Below are positions 36,208-44,542 of a stretch of 64,000 nt of DNA, piece after piece; positions within the stretch are counted from its first letter, which is position 1; every line of letters begins with the position of its first letter. A model generated the notes under the pieces. It was given only the letters and a program-made list of their open reading frames with translations, did not search any database and was not told the DNA's origin. The position numbers and the translations under genes are program-made. This DNA comes from Mesorhizobium opportunistum WSM2075 (GTDB lineage Bacteria > Pseudomonadota > Alphaproteobacteria > Rhizobiales > Rhizobiaceae). The stretch covers positions 3,104,001-3,168,000 of the forward strand of contig NC_015675.1 of assembly GCF_000176035.2 (NCBI RefSeq). The letters run 5' to 3'.

Positions 36208-36531
36208 CGCATACCGTTTCGCGCCGGTCTTCCGCTGCAGTGACGAGCGTATCACTGCGACGCATGGCATCCAACACTGCGCGCGGCTCTCCCCGTCGAC
36301 AGTCTTTCCCTTTGGGGCTTTTGCGCTCTTTCAGGACGCGTGGTCGACGCCAGGCGCCCCGTCGATGGCATCCCAGGCCGGCGGAAAGGGGTTGCGGTTT
36401 GCCCCCGAAAATCAGGAACTCCTCCCGTACCGGTACGTTGACCAGACAAGCCGGGACCCGATCCCGGCCTTCATCGGTGGCGGGTGACCCGCCACTGAAA
36501 TTTCAACTCGAGTACAATGAAAGGCAAGGCC
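36208..36531. other. Intergenic region before the DUF892 gene, 324 bases
   Basis: Apart from the consensus EcfG promoter at 36415-36439 and the ribosome site of the next gene, I see no gene or clear structure here. Confidence 0.4.
36415..36439 (+). promoter_or_regulatory. Candidate EcfG promoter for the DUF892 gene
   Basis: GGAAC (36415-36419), 16 bases, CGTT (36436-36439): a full consensus match, 92 bases before the start at 36532. Confidence 0.65.
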
Positions 36532-37038
36532 ATGGGCTTCTTTTCGAAGGACATCAAGACACTCGACGATCTCTTCGTGCACACGCTGCGCGACATCTAT
36601 TACGCCGAAAAGCAGATTGAGAAAGCGCTGCCGAAGATGATCGACAAGGCAACCGATCCGCAGTTGAAAGCCGGATTCGAAAAACACCTCGACCAGACAA
36701 GAGGCCATGTCGAGCGTGTCGAACAAGTGTTCGAATTGCATGGCGTCAAGGCCAAGGAGGTCAACTGCCCGGCTATCGACGGCATTCTCGAGGAAGCCGA
36801 CGATGTCAGTGGTGACGTCGACGACAAGGAAGTCCTCGATGCGGCGCTGATTGCTTCGGCACAGGCCGTCGAGCACTACGAGATGACACGCTATGGCACG
36901 CTCATCGCCTGGGCAAAGCAACTCGGCCGCACTGACTGCGCCAACGTGCTGGCCAAGAACCTCAAGGAAGAACAGGCGACCGACCGCAAGCTCACCGAAA
37001 TGGCGGAAAGCAAGATCAACTTGCAGGCGGCGGAATAA
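36532..37038 (+). CDS. DUF892 ferritin-like protein (YciE/YciF family)
   Basis: A 168-residue four-helix protein of the ferritin-like DUF892 family: LFVHTLRDIYYAEKQIEKALPKM opens helix 1, FEKHLDQTRGHVERVEQVF is helix 2 with Glu and His for a di-iron site, ASAQAVEHYEMTRYGTLIAWAKQLG is helix 3 and NLKEEQATDRKLTEMAE helix 4. Family members are stress-induced. The ATG at 36532 is favoured by the family start GFFSKDI and AAGG; 36517 is the alternative. An EcfG promoter and a strong terminator flank it. Confidence 0.88.
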   Translation: MGFFSKDIKTLDDLFVHTLRDIYYAEKQIEKALPKMIDKATDPQLKAGFEKHLDQTRGHVERVEQVFELHGVKAKEVNCPAIDGILEEADDVSGDVDDKEVLDAALIASAQAVEHYEMTRYGTLIAWAKQLGRTDCANVLAKNLKEEQATDRKLTEMAESKINLQAAE

Positions 37039-37046
37039 GACTGCTC

Positions 37047-37084
37047 CTGTCGACTGGCCGGCAGATGCGCCGGCCAGCCGACAG
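37047..37084. terminator. Strong bidirectional stem-loop terminator
   Basis: CTGTCG-a-CTGGCCGGC (37047-37062) pairs with GCCGGCCAG-c-CGACAG (37069-37084): 15 base pairs with one internal mismatch and a 6-base loop. It lies 8 bases after the DUF892 stop and 10 bases before the stop of the convergent 48-residue gene. Confidence 0.7.
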
Positions 37085-37094
37085 TTGAGCAATC

Positions 37095-37241
37095 TCAGCG
37101 GGACGGGTCGACACCCAGGGCCGCCGATTGCTTGCGCAATGCCTCGCGTTCATCCTGCGGCACATGTCGGGCTGCCGTGGTTTCCGCGTAGATGCGGTAC
37201 GCCACATAAGCTAGCGCCACTGTGAAAAGCAGACGGGCCAT
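37095..37241 (-). CDS. Small membrane-anchored protein, 48 aa
   Basis: A 48-codon gene read directly from the minus strand. The ATG at 37241 lies behind GGAGCAGGATGA. Residues 3-16 are hydrophobic (RLLFTVALAYVAYRIY), the rest amphipathic and basic. The gene ends at a strong terminator shared with the convergent DUF892 gene, which supports expression. Function unknown. Confidence 0.55.
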   Translation of the reverse strand: MARLLFTVALAYVAYRIYAETTAARHVPQDEREALRKQSAALGVDPSR

Positions 37242-37281
37242 TCATCCTGCTCCTGGCTCATACGTTTCGCTTCAACCGGCC

Positions 37282-38256
37282 TCAGTAACCTCCGACCACC
37301 GGCAAAATCTCGCCGGTGATGTAGCTGGAGCATTGCGGCGAAGCGAGAAAGACATAGGCCGGCGCGAGTTCTTCCGGTTGCGCGGGTCGTTTCATTGGCG
37401 TGTCCGCGCCGAATTTGGAGACATCTTCCGCCTCTTTGTCCGAGGGATTAAGCGGCGTCCACACCGGACCCGGTGCTACCGCGTTCACCCTTATGCCCTT
37501 GCCGATGAGATTGCCCGAGAGAGCCCGTGTGAAGGCATGGATGCCGCCCTTGGTCATCGAATAGTCGACCAGCTGCTTTGAGCCGTCGATGCCGGTTACC
37601 GATCCGGTGTTGATGATCGCCGAACCGGGCTTCATGTGCGGCACGGCTTCCTGTGCCATATGAAAATAGCCATAGAGATTTGTCTTTAGTGTCGTGTCGA
37701 AATGTTCCTCGGTCAGCTCGCCGAAATCGCTGGAGTGGATTTGGAAAGCTGCATTGTTGACCAGCACGTCGATGCGGCCAAATTCCTTCACGATCTGGGC
37801 CACCGCGTTGCGGCAGTGATCGCGATCGCTGACGTCGGCCTTGACCAGAACGCAGCGTCCGCCTTCCTTCTCCACTGCGGATTTGGTCTCTTCTGCATCC
37901 TTGTCCTCGGCCAGATAGACGATCGCGACGTCGGCGCCCTCGCGGGCGAACAACACCGCCACCGAACGGCCGATGCCGGAATCGCCGCCCGTGATGAGCG
38001 CTACTTTGCCGTCGAGTTTTTTCGATCCGAGATAGTACGGCGCATCGTACAGCGGCGCCGGCTCTATCGCCCATTCATGTCCCGGTTTCGGCTGGTGCTG
38101 TTCGGGGAAGGGCGGCTCGGGATATTCGCGGGCGCCAGCCTGCAGGGCCCCTTGCTGCTTGCCATTGCCTTTCGACTTGTCCTTGGCATCGATGCCACGT
38201 TGGATATGGCGCTGCTTTGCCGCTTCGCCGGCTATTTCCGACTTCATCTGCATCAT
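37282..38256 (-). CDS. YghA-like SDR oxidoreductase
   Basis: A 324-residue short-chain dehydrogenase with the long hydrophilic N-terminal extension typical of the YghA/YhxC group (QGALQAGAREYPEPPFPEQHQPKPGHE). The cofactor motif is TGGDSGIGRS, then NNAA and the catalytic YSMTKG. The preferred ATG at 38256 has AAGGAGACG before it. Members of this group are often stress-induced in rhizobia and bacilli; the substrate is unknown. Confidence 0.88.
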   Translation of the reverse strand: MMQMKSEIAGEAAKQRHIQRGIDAKDKSKGNGKQQGALQAGAREYPEPPFPEQHQPKPGHEWAIEPAPLYDAPYYLGSKKLDGKVALITGGDSGIGRSVAVLFAREGADVAIVYLAEDKDAEETKSAVEKEGGRCVLVKADVSDRDHCRNAVAQIVKEFGRIDVLVNNAAFQIHSSDFGELTEEHFDTTLKTNLYGYFHMAQEAVPHMKPGSAIINTGSVTGIDGSKQLVDYSMTKGGIHAFTRALSGNLIGKGIRVNAVAPGPVWTPLNPSDKEAEDVSKFGADTPMKRPAQPEELAPAYVFLASPQCSSYITGEILPVVGGY

Positions 38257-38376
38257 CGTCTCCTTGGCTAGCTTGGAGAAGAAGCAACGCATGGCGGACG
38301 AAAAGGTTTATGGCTGACGTATCATTCCTTCAAACACCTCGGCGTTTGCAACCCGACGATCTTGGGGTGTCTGCCC

Positions 38377-39432
38377 TCAGGCCGCCGGCTGCATCGCCGC
38401 CCTCAGCAGCATGCCGAACAGGTCGCGCGGTTCGTCGGGGTCGGCGAGCAGGTCAAGCTCCTCGTAGAGGCCGGTCGCCTGCAGCTGGTCGCGCACATAG
38501 CGCAGCGCCGAAAAATCCTCGATGGCGAAGCCGACCGAATCGAACAGCGTGATCTGCTTGGCATCGCGGCGGCCTTGGGTCCTGGCGGCGATCACCTGCC
38601 AGAGCTCGGTCACCGGATGGTCAGGATCAAGCTGCTGGATTTCGCCCTCGATGCGCGTCTGCGGTGGGAATTCGACGAAAATCTCGGAGCGCAGCAGGAT
38701 GTCCCTGTGCAGTTCCGTCTTGCCGGGGCAGTCGCCGCCGACCGCGTTGATGTGGACGCCGGAGCCGACCATGTTGTCGGTGAGAATGGTGGCGCACTGC
38801 TTGTCGGCGGTAACCGTCGTGATGATGCCGGCACCTTCAACCGCTTCCTGCCCGGTCTCGCAGATGGTGATATCAAACCCCATGCCGGCAAGGTTCTTCG
38901 CGCATTTCAGCGAAGCCGGCCGGTCGATGTCGTAGAGCCTCAGCCGGTCGATGCCAGTCAGCGCCTTGAAGGCGATCGCCTGGAATTCCGACTGGGCGCC
39001 GTTGCCGATGATGGCCATGGTGCGGGTGCCGTGCGGCGCCAGATACTTGGCCGCGACGGCGGATGTGGCGGCGGTGCGCAGTGCGGTCAGGATGGTCATC
39101 TCGGTGAGCAGCATCGGATAGCCGCTGCCGACATCGGCGAGCACGCCGAAGGCGGTGACCGTCTGCAGACCCTGGCGCATGTTCTTCGGATGGCCGTTGA
39201 CATATTTGAAGCCATAGAGGCGTCCGTCGCTCGTCGGCATCAGCTCGATGACGCCGTCATGGCTGTGCGAGGCGATGCGCGGCGTCTTGTCGAACAGGTC
39301 CCAGCGGCGGAAGTCCTCCTCGATGTAGCCGGCGAGCTCGGTCAGAAAGCGCTCGACACCGATGGCATTCACCAGTTTCATCATGCGGTCGACGCTGACG
39401 AAGGGGACGATGTTCAGCTTTGCGGTGGTCAT
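38377..39432 (-). CDS. ocd: Ornithine cyclodeaminase
   Basis: A 351-residue enzyme of the ornithine cyclodeaminase/mu-crystallin family. It turns ornithine into proline and ammonia with bound NAD. Visible are the substrate part (SHSHDGVIELMPTSDGRLYGFKYVNGHPKNMRQGL), the NAD fold MAIIGNGAQSEFQA and GVHINAVGGDCPGKTEL. It begins two bases after the arginase stop. Arginase plus this enzyme give a two-step route from arginine to proline. Confidence 0.93.
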   Translation of the reverse strand: MTTAKLNIVPFVSVDRMMKLVNAIGVERFLTELAGYIEEDFRRWDLFDKTPRIASHSHDGVIELMPTSDGRLYGFKYVNGHPKNMRQGLQTVTAFGVLADVGSGYPMLLTEMTILTALRTAATSAVAAKYLAPHGTRTMAIIGNGAQSEFQAIAFKALTGIDRLRLYDIDRPASLKCAKNLAGMGFDITICETGQEAVEGAGIITTVTADKQCATILTDNMVGSGVHINAVGGDCPGKTELHRDILLRSEIFVEFPPQTRIEGEIQQLDPDHPVTELWQVIAARTQGRRDAKQITLFDSVGFAIEDFSALRYVRDQLQATGLYEELDLLADPDEPRDLFGMLLRAAMQPAA

Positions 39433-39434
39433 GA

Positions 39435-40367
39435 TCAGAAACTCCCGGAATGGCTGAGGGTGGGGCGATCCATGATGCGGCGGCCCATCAGGCTTGCCGT
39501 CAGGTCGACCATCAGCGTCGCGGTGCGGCCGCGTTCGTCCAGGAAGGGGTTCAGTTCGACCAGATCCAGGCTGGAGACGAGGCCGCTGTCGGACAGCATT
39601 TCCATCACCAGATGCGCCTCGCGCAAGGTCGCGCCGCCGGGAACGGTGGTGCCGACCGCAGGCGCGATCGAGGGATCGAGGAAGTCGACATCGAGGCTGA
39701 CATGCAGCAGCCCGTCTTGCGCCGCCACACGCGCCAGGAAAGCGCGCAGCAGCGGCGCGATGCCGTGTTCGTCGATGGCGCGCATGTCGTGCACGGTCAC
39801 GCCTGCCCGGTTGAGCGCTTCGCGTTCGGCCGGGTCGACGCTGCGCAGGCCCATGGCGCAGATCCGCTTGGGATCGACCGCTGCCGGCAGGTCCGGAAAA
39901 TAGCCGCCGAAACCAGGCTGGCCGCTGGCGTAGGCAAGCGGAACACCATGCAGATTGCCGCTGGCCGTGGTGTCCAGCGTATGGAAATCGGGATGCGCGT
40001 CGAGCCACAGCACGAACAGTGGCCGGCCGGCTTCGGCGGCGCGACGGGCGAGACCGGAAACGGTTCCTGCCGAGATCGAATGGTCGCCGCCGAGAAAGAT
40101 AGGCATGGCGTCGGCGCTGACGTCATAGGCGGCCTCGGCGATACCGGCCGTCCAGGCCGAAATCTCCGGCAGCGCCTTCAGCGCCAGATTGCCATGCGCG
40201 AGCGGCCGCACGGTTGCCGGCAGGATCGTGCCAAGGTCCGCAACCTGATGGCCAAGCTCCCTGAGCGCGCCGGCAAGCCCGGCGGTCCGCAAGGCGCTCG
40301 GCCCCATTTCACAGCCCATGCGGCCGGCACCGTCCTGCACAGGCGCACCCAAGATCTTGCAATCCAC
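39435..40367 (-). CDS. rocF: Arginase
   Basis: A 310-residue ureohydrolase with the complete dimanganese site: GGDHS, DAHPDFHT and SLDVDFLDP. The N-terminus (ILGAPVQDGAGRMGCEMGPSALR) is typical of arginase rather than agmatinase. It converts arginine to ornithine and urea, and ornithine cyclodeaminase follows at once. The divergent Lrp/AsnC gene 130 bases upstream is the likely regulator. Confidence 0.93.
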   Translation of the reverse strand: MDCKILGAPVQDGAGRMGCEMGPSALRTAGLAGALRELGHQVADLGTILPATVRPLAHGNLALKALPEISAWTAGIAEAAYDVSADAMPIFLGGDHSISAGTVSGLARRAAEAGRPLFVLWLDAHPDFHTLDTTASGNLHGVPLAYASGQPGFGGYFPDLPAAVDPKRICAMGLRSVDPAEREALNRAGVTVHDMRAIDEHGIAPLLRAFLARVAAQDGLLHVSLDVDFLDPSIAPAVGTTVPGGATLREAHLVMEMLSDSGLVSSLDLVELNPFLDERGRTATLMVDLTASLMGRRIMDRPTLSHSGSF

Positions 40368-40465
40368 TCGACCATTCTCCTCAAAGAAGCTGAGAGCAGT
40401 TGAAACCCACGCGGCCGGCAGAATGAATAGGCCTGATTGGCAAAATCACCGAAAAGACTTATCGT

Positions 40466-40479
40466 TCTGATCAATCAGA
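40466..40479. promoter_or_regulatory. Inverted repeat, candidate Lrp/AsnC operator
   Basis: TCTGAT-CA-ATCAGA, two 6-base arms around two bases, lies 19 bases before the regulator's start and 99 bases before the arginase start, in the shared 130-base gap. Confidence 0.45.
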
Positions 40480-40497
40480 CTGCCATATTGGACAAAA

Positions 40498-40935
40498 ATG
40501 GATTCACTCGACCAAAAGCTGATCACGTTGCTGCGCCATAGCGCGCGGCGGAGCATCTCAGACCTGGCAAGCGATCTCGGCGTTTCCCGCGCCACGGCAA
40601 GGGCGCGGATGGAGCGGCTCGAACAGTCGGGACAGATCATCGGCTACACCGTGATCCTGCGGGCCGAAGCGATCAGCTCGGCGGTCAGGGGCATCATGAT
40701 GATCGAGATCGAAGGCCATGCCGCCGATCGCGTCATCCGTGCACTTGGCGGCTTTGCGGAGGTCGCGACCATTCATACCACCAACGGTCGCTGGGACCTT
40801 GTGGTCGAACTCAATACGGCCACCCTTACCGATTTCGATGCGATCCTGCGACGCATCCGGCTCGTTCCCGGCATTACCGGCAGCGAGACGAGCCTGCTGC
40901 TTGCCACGCCCCGCAGCACCAAAGCCCGGCTTTAG
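40498..40935 (+). CDS. Lrp/AsnC-family regulator of the arginine catabolic operon
   Basis: A 145-residue regulator. The N-terminal HTH (SISDLASDLGVSRATARARMERLEQSGQI) is followed by the RAM ligand-sensing domain (IEGHAADRVIRALGGFAEVATIHTTNGRWDLVVELN). Divergent orientation from arginase-ornithine cyclodeaminase suggests arginine- or ornithine-dependent activation, as rhizobial Lrp-type ArgR/ArcR regulators do; this is inferred from position. Confidence 0.9.
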   Translation: MDSLDQKLITLLRHSARRSISDLASDLGVSRATARARMERLEQSGQIIGYTVILRAEAISSAVRGIMMIEIEGHAADRVIRALGGFAEVATIHTTNGRWDLVVELNTATLTDFDAILRRIRLVPGITGSETSLLLATPRSTKARL

Positions 40936-41114
40936 CGACACTATCGGGGACCCGTCGCCTAACAGGCCGGGGCAGTTTCGATCTTCTGATGCGCCGTGCG
41001 GTTCGGTCCCTGGCCGGCAAATCGCGGCGAGGCAAACCGCCAGCACGGAACTTTTGTGGCGGTGGCGATTTTGGATGTAAGATGGAATCGGAACGGCCAG
41101 GAGGGGTGTTGCCG

Positions 41115-41390
41115 ATGACGACGAAACGGTTTGCGATCTGCGCTCTTGCCCTGGCAATGGCTTGCGGCATGTCCCCATCAGCATTGGCCGGCGCCAGGCA
41201 TCGCCATTATCAGGTTGAACGGGAACGCTACGTTCCCGCCGAAGACGATCTCATCGACTTCCTGTTCGGCGGCCCGCGCTATTATGACCAGCAGTTGTTC
41301 ACCACCGCCGCCGGCGCATGTTCCTATCACCGGGTGGGGCCGGACGCGAATGCGACGAACAAGATCAACGATCACCATTGCGGGAAATGA
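41115..41390 (+). CDS. Small exported hypothetical protein, 91 aa
   Basis: A 91-residue exported protein: residues 1-25 form a Sec signal (KRFAICALALAMACG..ALA), and the mature part is His/Tyr/Arg-rich with two cysteines that could form a disulfide (ACSYH and HHCGK). The ATG at 41115 follows AGGAGG at slightly long spacing. No family recognised. Confidence 0.6.
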   Translation: MTTKRFAICALALAMACGMSPSALAGARHRHYQVERERYVPAEDDLIDFLFGGPRYYDQQLFTTAAGACSYHRVGPDANATNKINDHHCGK

Positions 41391-41395
41391 ACGGC

Positions 41396-41417
41396 CCTCG
41401 CCGGGAATCCGGCGAGG
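41396..41417 (+). terminator. Stem-loop terminator
   Basis: CCTCGCCGG (41396-41404) pairs perfectly with CCGGCGAGG (41409-41417) around GAAT, six bases after the stop of the small exported protein. Confidence 0.6.
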
Positions 41418-41566
41418 ACGTCGCGAACGCCGCCCCGGTTACCGGTGCCGACACGCGGCCGGCATGACGTCGTCTGAACGATAAAACACTCATCCCAGGA
41501 CCCATGGCCGGCCGCTCAATTCCGCGGCCGTTTCGTGGGCATGGCTGTCGGCCATTGCGCATTGGC

Positions 41567-41591
41567 GATTTCAAGGTATGATGAAAATCGC
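41567..41591. promoter_or_regulatory. Inverted repeat overlapping the acetyltransferase start
   Basis: GGCGATTT and AAATCGCC frame the start codons of the Eis-like gene; inside lies TTTCA-N8-TGAAA, the kind of half-sites seen at RpiR-type operators. The RpiR gene is the next gene downstream. Confidence 0.4.
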
Positions 41592-42756
41592 CAACTATGA
41601 GACAAATATGAAAAAAAACTCCAAACCTGTGGCCGTCGAAGCAGCAACGGCCAAGGATGCGCCTGAAATCGCGCGCTTGTTGAGCTGGGCCTTCGGCTTC
41701 GGCAAGGCGCGGTCCGATGAATACATCGCCAATGTCGGCCTTGGCGCGCTCAGGCTGCTGCGGGGCGAGGGTGGGCGTCCGCATGCCTGCGCGGCGCTGC
41801 TCGATACGGCGCATGTCTTCCACGGCAAACCGGTGCCGGCGGCCAACATCGCGCATGTGGCGATCGCGCCGGAGTGTCGCGGCCGGGGGCTGGCGGTGCC
41901 TTTCGTCGACGCGTTATGCGCGGAGGCGCAAGGCAAAGGCGCCGTTGTCGCCACGCTGTTTGCCTCGACGCGGCCGGTCTACCGCAAGAGCGGCTTCGAG
42001 CTCGCCGGCCATGAGATCGTCTATGAAGCCGAGACGGCCAGCCTGCCGGCGGTGAGTCGGCTCGCCTTCGAGCGCGTCGAGTTGGACGATCCGCGCCTTG
42101 CCGCCGCCTATGCCGTCAAGGCGGGCCGCGAGGCCGGGCTGCTCAGCCGTGGGCCAGCGCATTGGAACGAACTGTGGCGAGAGCCGACCGACGCGCTCGC
42201 CGCCTATCTGGCGGAAGGCGATGCGGCCTATGTGATCCTAGATATGGGCGACGAGGCCCGTCTCGATGTCCGTGACTGGCACGCCGCTTCCCCTGACGCC
42301 GCGCAAGGGCTGCTGTCGTTCCTGGCCAGGTTCCGCTCGGTCTATCCGATCGTGCGCTGGCATGGCGGCCCGCAGGACGATCTGGTGGCGGCGATGCCTG
42401 ACAAGGGCTGGCGGCTCGCCCATCAGGAGGAATGGCTGTTGCGGGTGCTCGATCCGGCCGCGGCGCTCCGCCAGCGCGGTTACCATGCCGACGACATCAG
42501 GCTGGCACTTAGCATCGGGCCGGCGGACACGGCGCTGGAGATCGAGATCAGGGGTGGTGCCGTCGAGGTTCGCGAGACGACCGCCGGTTATCAGACCGTT
42601 GCCCTGCAGGCCTCGGCATTCGTGCAGATATTCACGGGCTTTCGCAGCGCCTCGAAACTGGCGCAGTATGGCCAGGTGGTGGGCGATGCGACTGCCATAC
42701 GTCTGTGTGATCAGCTGTTTGCCGGCCCGCCGCCCTGGGTGGCGGAACATTTCTAG
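41578..42756 (+). CDS. Eis-like GNAT N-acetyltransferase
   Basis: A 392-residue protein with the Eis layout: an N-terminal GNAT domain (AHVAIAPECRGRGLAVPFVDAL, with the acetyl-CoA loop RGRG), a second GNAT-like domain, and a C-terminal sterol-carrier-like domain after about 290. It transfers acetyl groups to amines. The start may be 41578, 41581 or 41608. It precedes an amino-sugar cluster, so an amino sugar or amine is a plausible acceptor; antibiotic inactivation as in mycobacterial Eis is not implied. Confidence 0.8.
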   Translation: MMKIANYETNMKKNSKPVAVEAATAKDAPEIARLLSWAFGFGKARSDEYIANVGLGALRLLRGEGGRPHACAALLDTAHVFHGKPVPAANIAHVAIAPECRGRGLAVPFVDALCAEAQGKGAVVATLFASTRPVYRKSGFELAGHEIVYEAETASLPAVSRLAFERVELDDPRLAAAYAVKAGREAGLLSRGPAHWNELWREPTDALAAYLAEGDAAYVILDMGDEARLDVRDWHAASPDAAQGLLSFLARFRSVYPIVRWHGGPQDDLVAAMPDKGWRLAHQEEWLLRVLDPAAALRQRGYHADDIRLALSIGPADTALEIEIRGGAVEVRETTAGYQTVALQASAFVQIFTGFRSASKLAQYGQVVGDATAIRLCDQLFAGPPPWVAEHF

Positions 42757-42771
42757 CAACAAGGACCTTTC

Positions 42772-43599
42772 ATGACATACGCGCTTATCGCCTCGCTGAG
42801 GGCGGCGGCTGGAGACATGACGCCGGCGCTGGCGCGCGTCGCCGAAACAGTGCTGGCGCAGCCGGACGCCACTTTGCGCCAGAGCATCACCGAGCTTGCC
42901 GAGGCGTCCGCCTCGTCGGAGGCCAGCGTCATGCGCTTCTGCCGCGACCAGGGTTTTGCCGGCTTCCAGGACTTCAAGCTGGCGCTGGCCAAGGAACTGG
43001 CCACCGACGAGCGGGCGCGGGACATCGGCTTGCCGACCGATGACATCCAGCGGCTGGTGGAAACCGCCATCATCTCGCTGCGCGAAACCGAGCAGCTGAT
43101 TGTCAGGGAAGACATTGCCAAGGCTGCGCGGCAGCTGCTGGCGGCGACGGCGATCGACTGCTTCGGCATCGCCGCTTCCGCCATCACGGCGCAATACCTC
43201 GCCTACAAGATGACCCGTATCGGCAAGCTCAGCCGCGCGCTCGGCGACGCTCATCTGGCGGTCATGGCGGCGGGAACCACGCAGAAGGGCACCGTGCAGG
43301 TGGTGATATCGAGTTCGGGTTCGACCATAGACGCGGTGCGGATCGCCGAGCTTGCCCGATCGCAAGGTGCCTTCGTCATCGGCATATCCAACCGCTCCAA
43401 AAGCCCGCTGGTCGCCGCCTGCGATCTCGCCCTGATCGCGTCCTGGCCGGAAACGCCGCTGACCGGCGGCGCCTTCCCGTCGAAGATCAGCCAGCTTTTG
43501 ATCGTCGATGCGCTGGCGGCCGAGATGATGCGGCAGGATCCGGCGCGGCTCGCGCTGCTCGGGCGCACGGCGGAGGTCGTGAGTGACCGCAGCTTCTGA
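42772..43599 (+). CDS. MurR/RpiR-family transcriptional regulator
   Basis: A 275-residue repressor: an RpiR-type HTH (residues about 1-75, SITELAEASASSEASVMRFCRDQGFAGFQDFK) and a SIS sugar-phosphate-binding domain (about 115-260, VVISSSGSTIDAVRIAELARSQGA). It starts 15 bases after the acetyltransferase gene and overlaps the ROK kinase by 17 bases, so the genes form one unit. Its ligand is probably the hexosamine phosphate made by the cluster. Confidence 0.88.
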   Translation: MTYALIASLRAAAGDMTPALARVAETVLAQPDATLRQSITELAEASASSEASVMRFCRDQGFAGFQDFKLALAKELATDERARDIGLPTDDIQRLVETAIISLRETEQLIVREDIAKAARQLLAATAIDCFGIAASAITAQYLAYKMTRIGKLSRALGDAHLAVMAAGTTQKGTVQVVISSSGSTIDAVRIAELARSQGAFVIGISNRSKSPLVAACDLALIASWPETPLTGGAFPSKISQLLIVDALAAEMMRQDPARLALLGRTAEVVSDRSF

Positions 43600-44479
43600 T
43601 CGCGCGGTCTTCGCCGTCGACATCGGCGGGACCAAGATCGCCGCCGCCGAAGTGCGCGGCGGGCGGTTGCTGGACAGGCGCCAGACGGCAACGCCGAGGA
43701 CGGGCAGGGGCGACGATCTGGTCGCGGCGATCGCCGGTCTTGCGCCCAGGCACGCTTTCGACGCCATCGCCGTCGCCACCACCGGAATCGTTCGTGACGG
43801 TGCTCTGACCGCGCTCAACCCGCAGACACTGCCGATCGAGAACGGCTACCCGCTGGCCCGAGCGCTCGAAAAGGCGCTCGGCGTGCCGCCGCTCGTCGTC
43901 AACGATGCCCAGGCTGCGGCCTGGGCCGAGTTCTCGCTCGGCGCCGGTCGTGGCTTCCGCAACTTCGCGTTCTTCACCGTCTCCACCGGCATCGGTTGCG
44001 GCCTGGTGATCGACGGCCGCCTGCAGACCGGCGCGACGGGACTTGCCGGCCATTCCGGGCACATGATGGCCGATCCCGGCGGCGCGATTTGCGGGTGCGG
44101 CCGGCGCGGCTGCCTGGAGACGATCGCGTCTGGCACAGCACTCGCCCGTCGCGGCAGTGAGCGGCTCGGCCGCCCGGTTGGCGCGCCTGACCTGTTCGCG
44201 GCCGCCAGGCAAGGCAATGCGATCGCCGCCGAGGTGATCGCCTCCGCTGTCGACGCGCTGGTCGACGGCTTCGCCGATCTGACGGCGGCCGTCGATGTCG
44301 ACTGCTTCGCGGTCGGCGGCGGCGTCGGGCTGGCGGATGGGTTCATTGCCGCCCTGGAGGCGCGCTCCCGGCTGTTGCCTGCCGTCTTCCAACGCCCCAT
44401 CGTCGCAGCGCAGGCGGGCGCCGATGCCGGTCTGTTAGGGGCCGCACTGCTTTCTGAAGGAAATTTTCATCTAAAATAA
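43583..44479 (+). CDS. nanK: ROK-family sugar kinase, probable N-acetylmannosamine kinase
   Basis: A 298-residue ROK kinase starting at GTG 43583 behind CGGAGG. The ATP loop DIGGTKIAAAE, the catalytic Asp in NDAQAAAWAE, the substrate EXGH-like AGHSGHM and the zinc motif CGCGRRGCLE are all present. Next to a NanE epimerase gene, phosphorylation of N-acetylmannosamine is the best guess; glucose or GlcNAc kinase activity remains possible. Confidence 0.85.
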   Translation: MTAASDRAVFAVDIGGTKIAAAEVRGGRLLDRRQTATPRTGRGDDLVAAIAGLAPRHAFDAIAVATTGIVRDGALTALNPQTLPIENGYPLARALEKALGVPPLVVNDAQAAAWAEFSLGAGRGFRNFAFFTVSTGIGCGLVIDGRLQTGATGLAGHSGHMMADPGGAICGCGRRGCLETIASGTALARRGSERLGRPVGAPDLFAAARQGNAIAAEVIASAVDALVDGFADLTAAVDVDCFAVGGGVGLADGFIAALEARSRLLPAVFQRPIVAAQAGADAGLLGAALLSEGNFHLK

Positions 44480-44512
44480 TTTCTTGACAAAAAGTTTCAT
44501 CCACGGTTGATT
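44459..44512 (+). promoter_or_regulatory. Candidate promoter and operator before nanE
   Basis: A TTGACA box (44484-44489) is followed 17 bases on by TTGATT. Two TTTCATC direct repeats (44465 and 44495) lie 30 bases apart on either side, with GAAATTTTC at the left. The AT-rich site overlaps the kinase's last codons and could be the RpiR operator for the transport half of the cluster. Confidence 0.45.
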
Positions 44513-44542
44513 GCAGGGGTAACGCTCGAAGGAGAAACCCAG

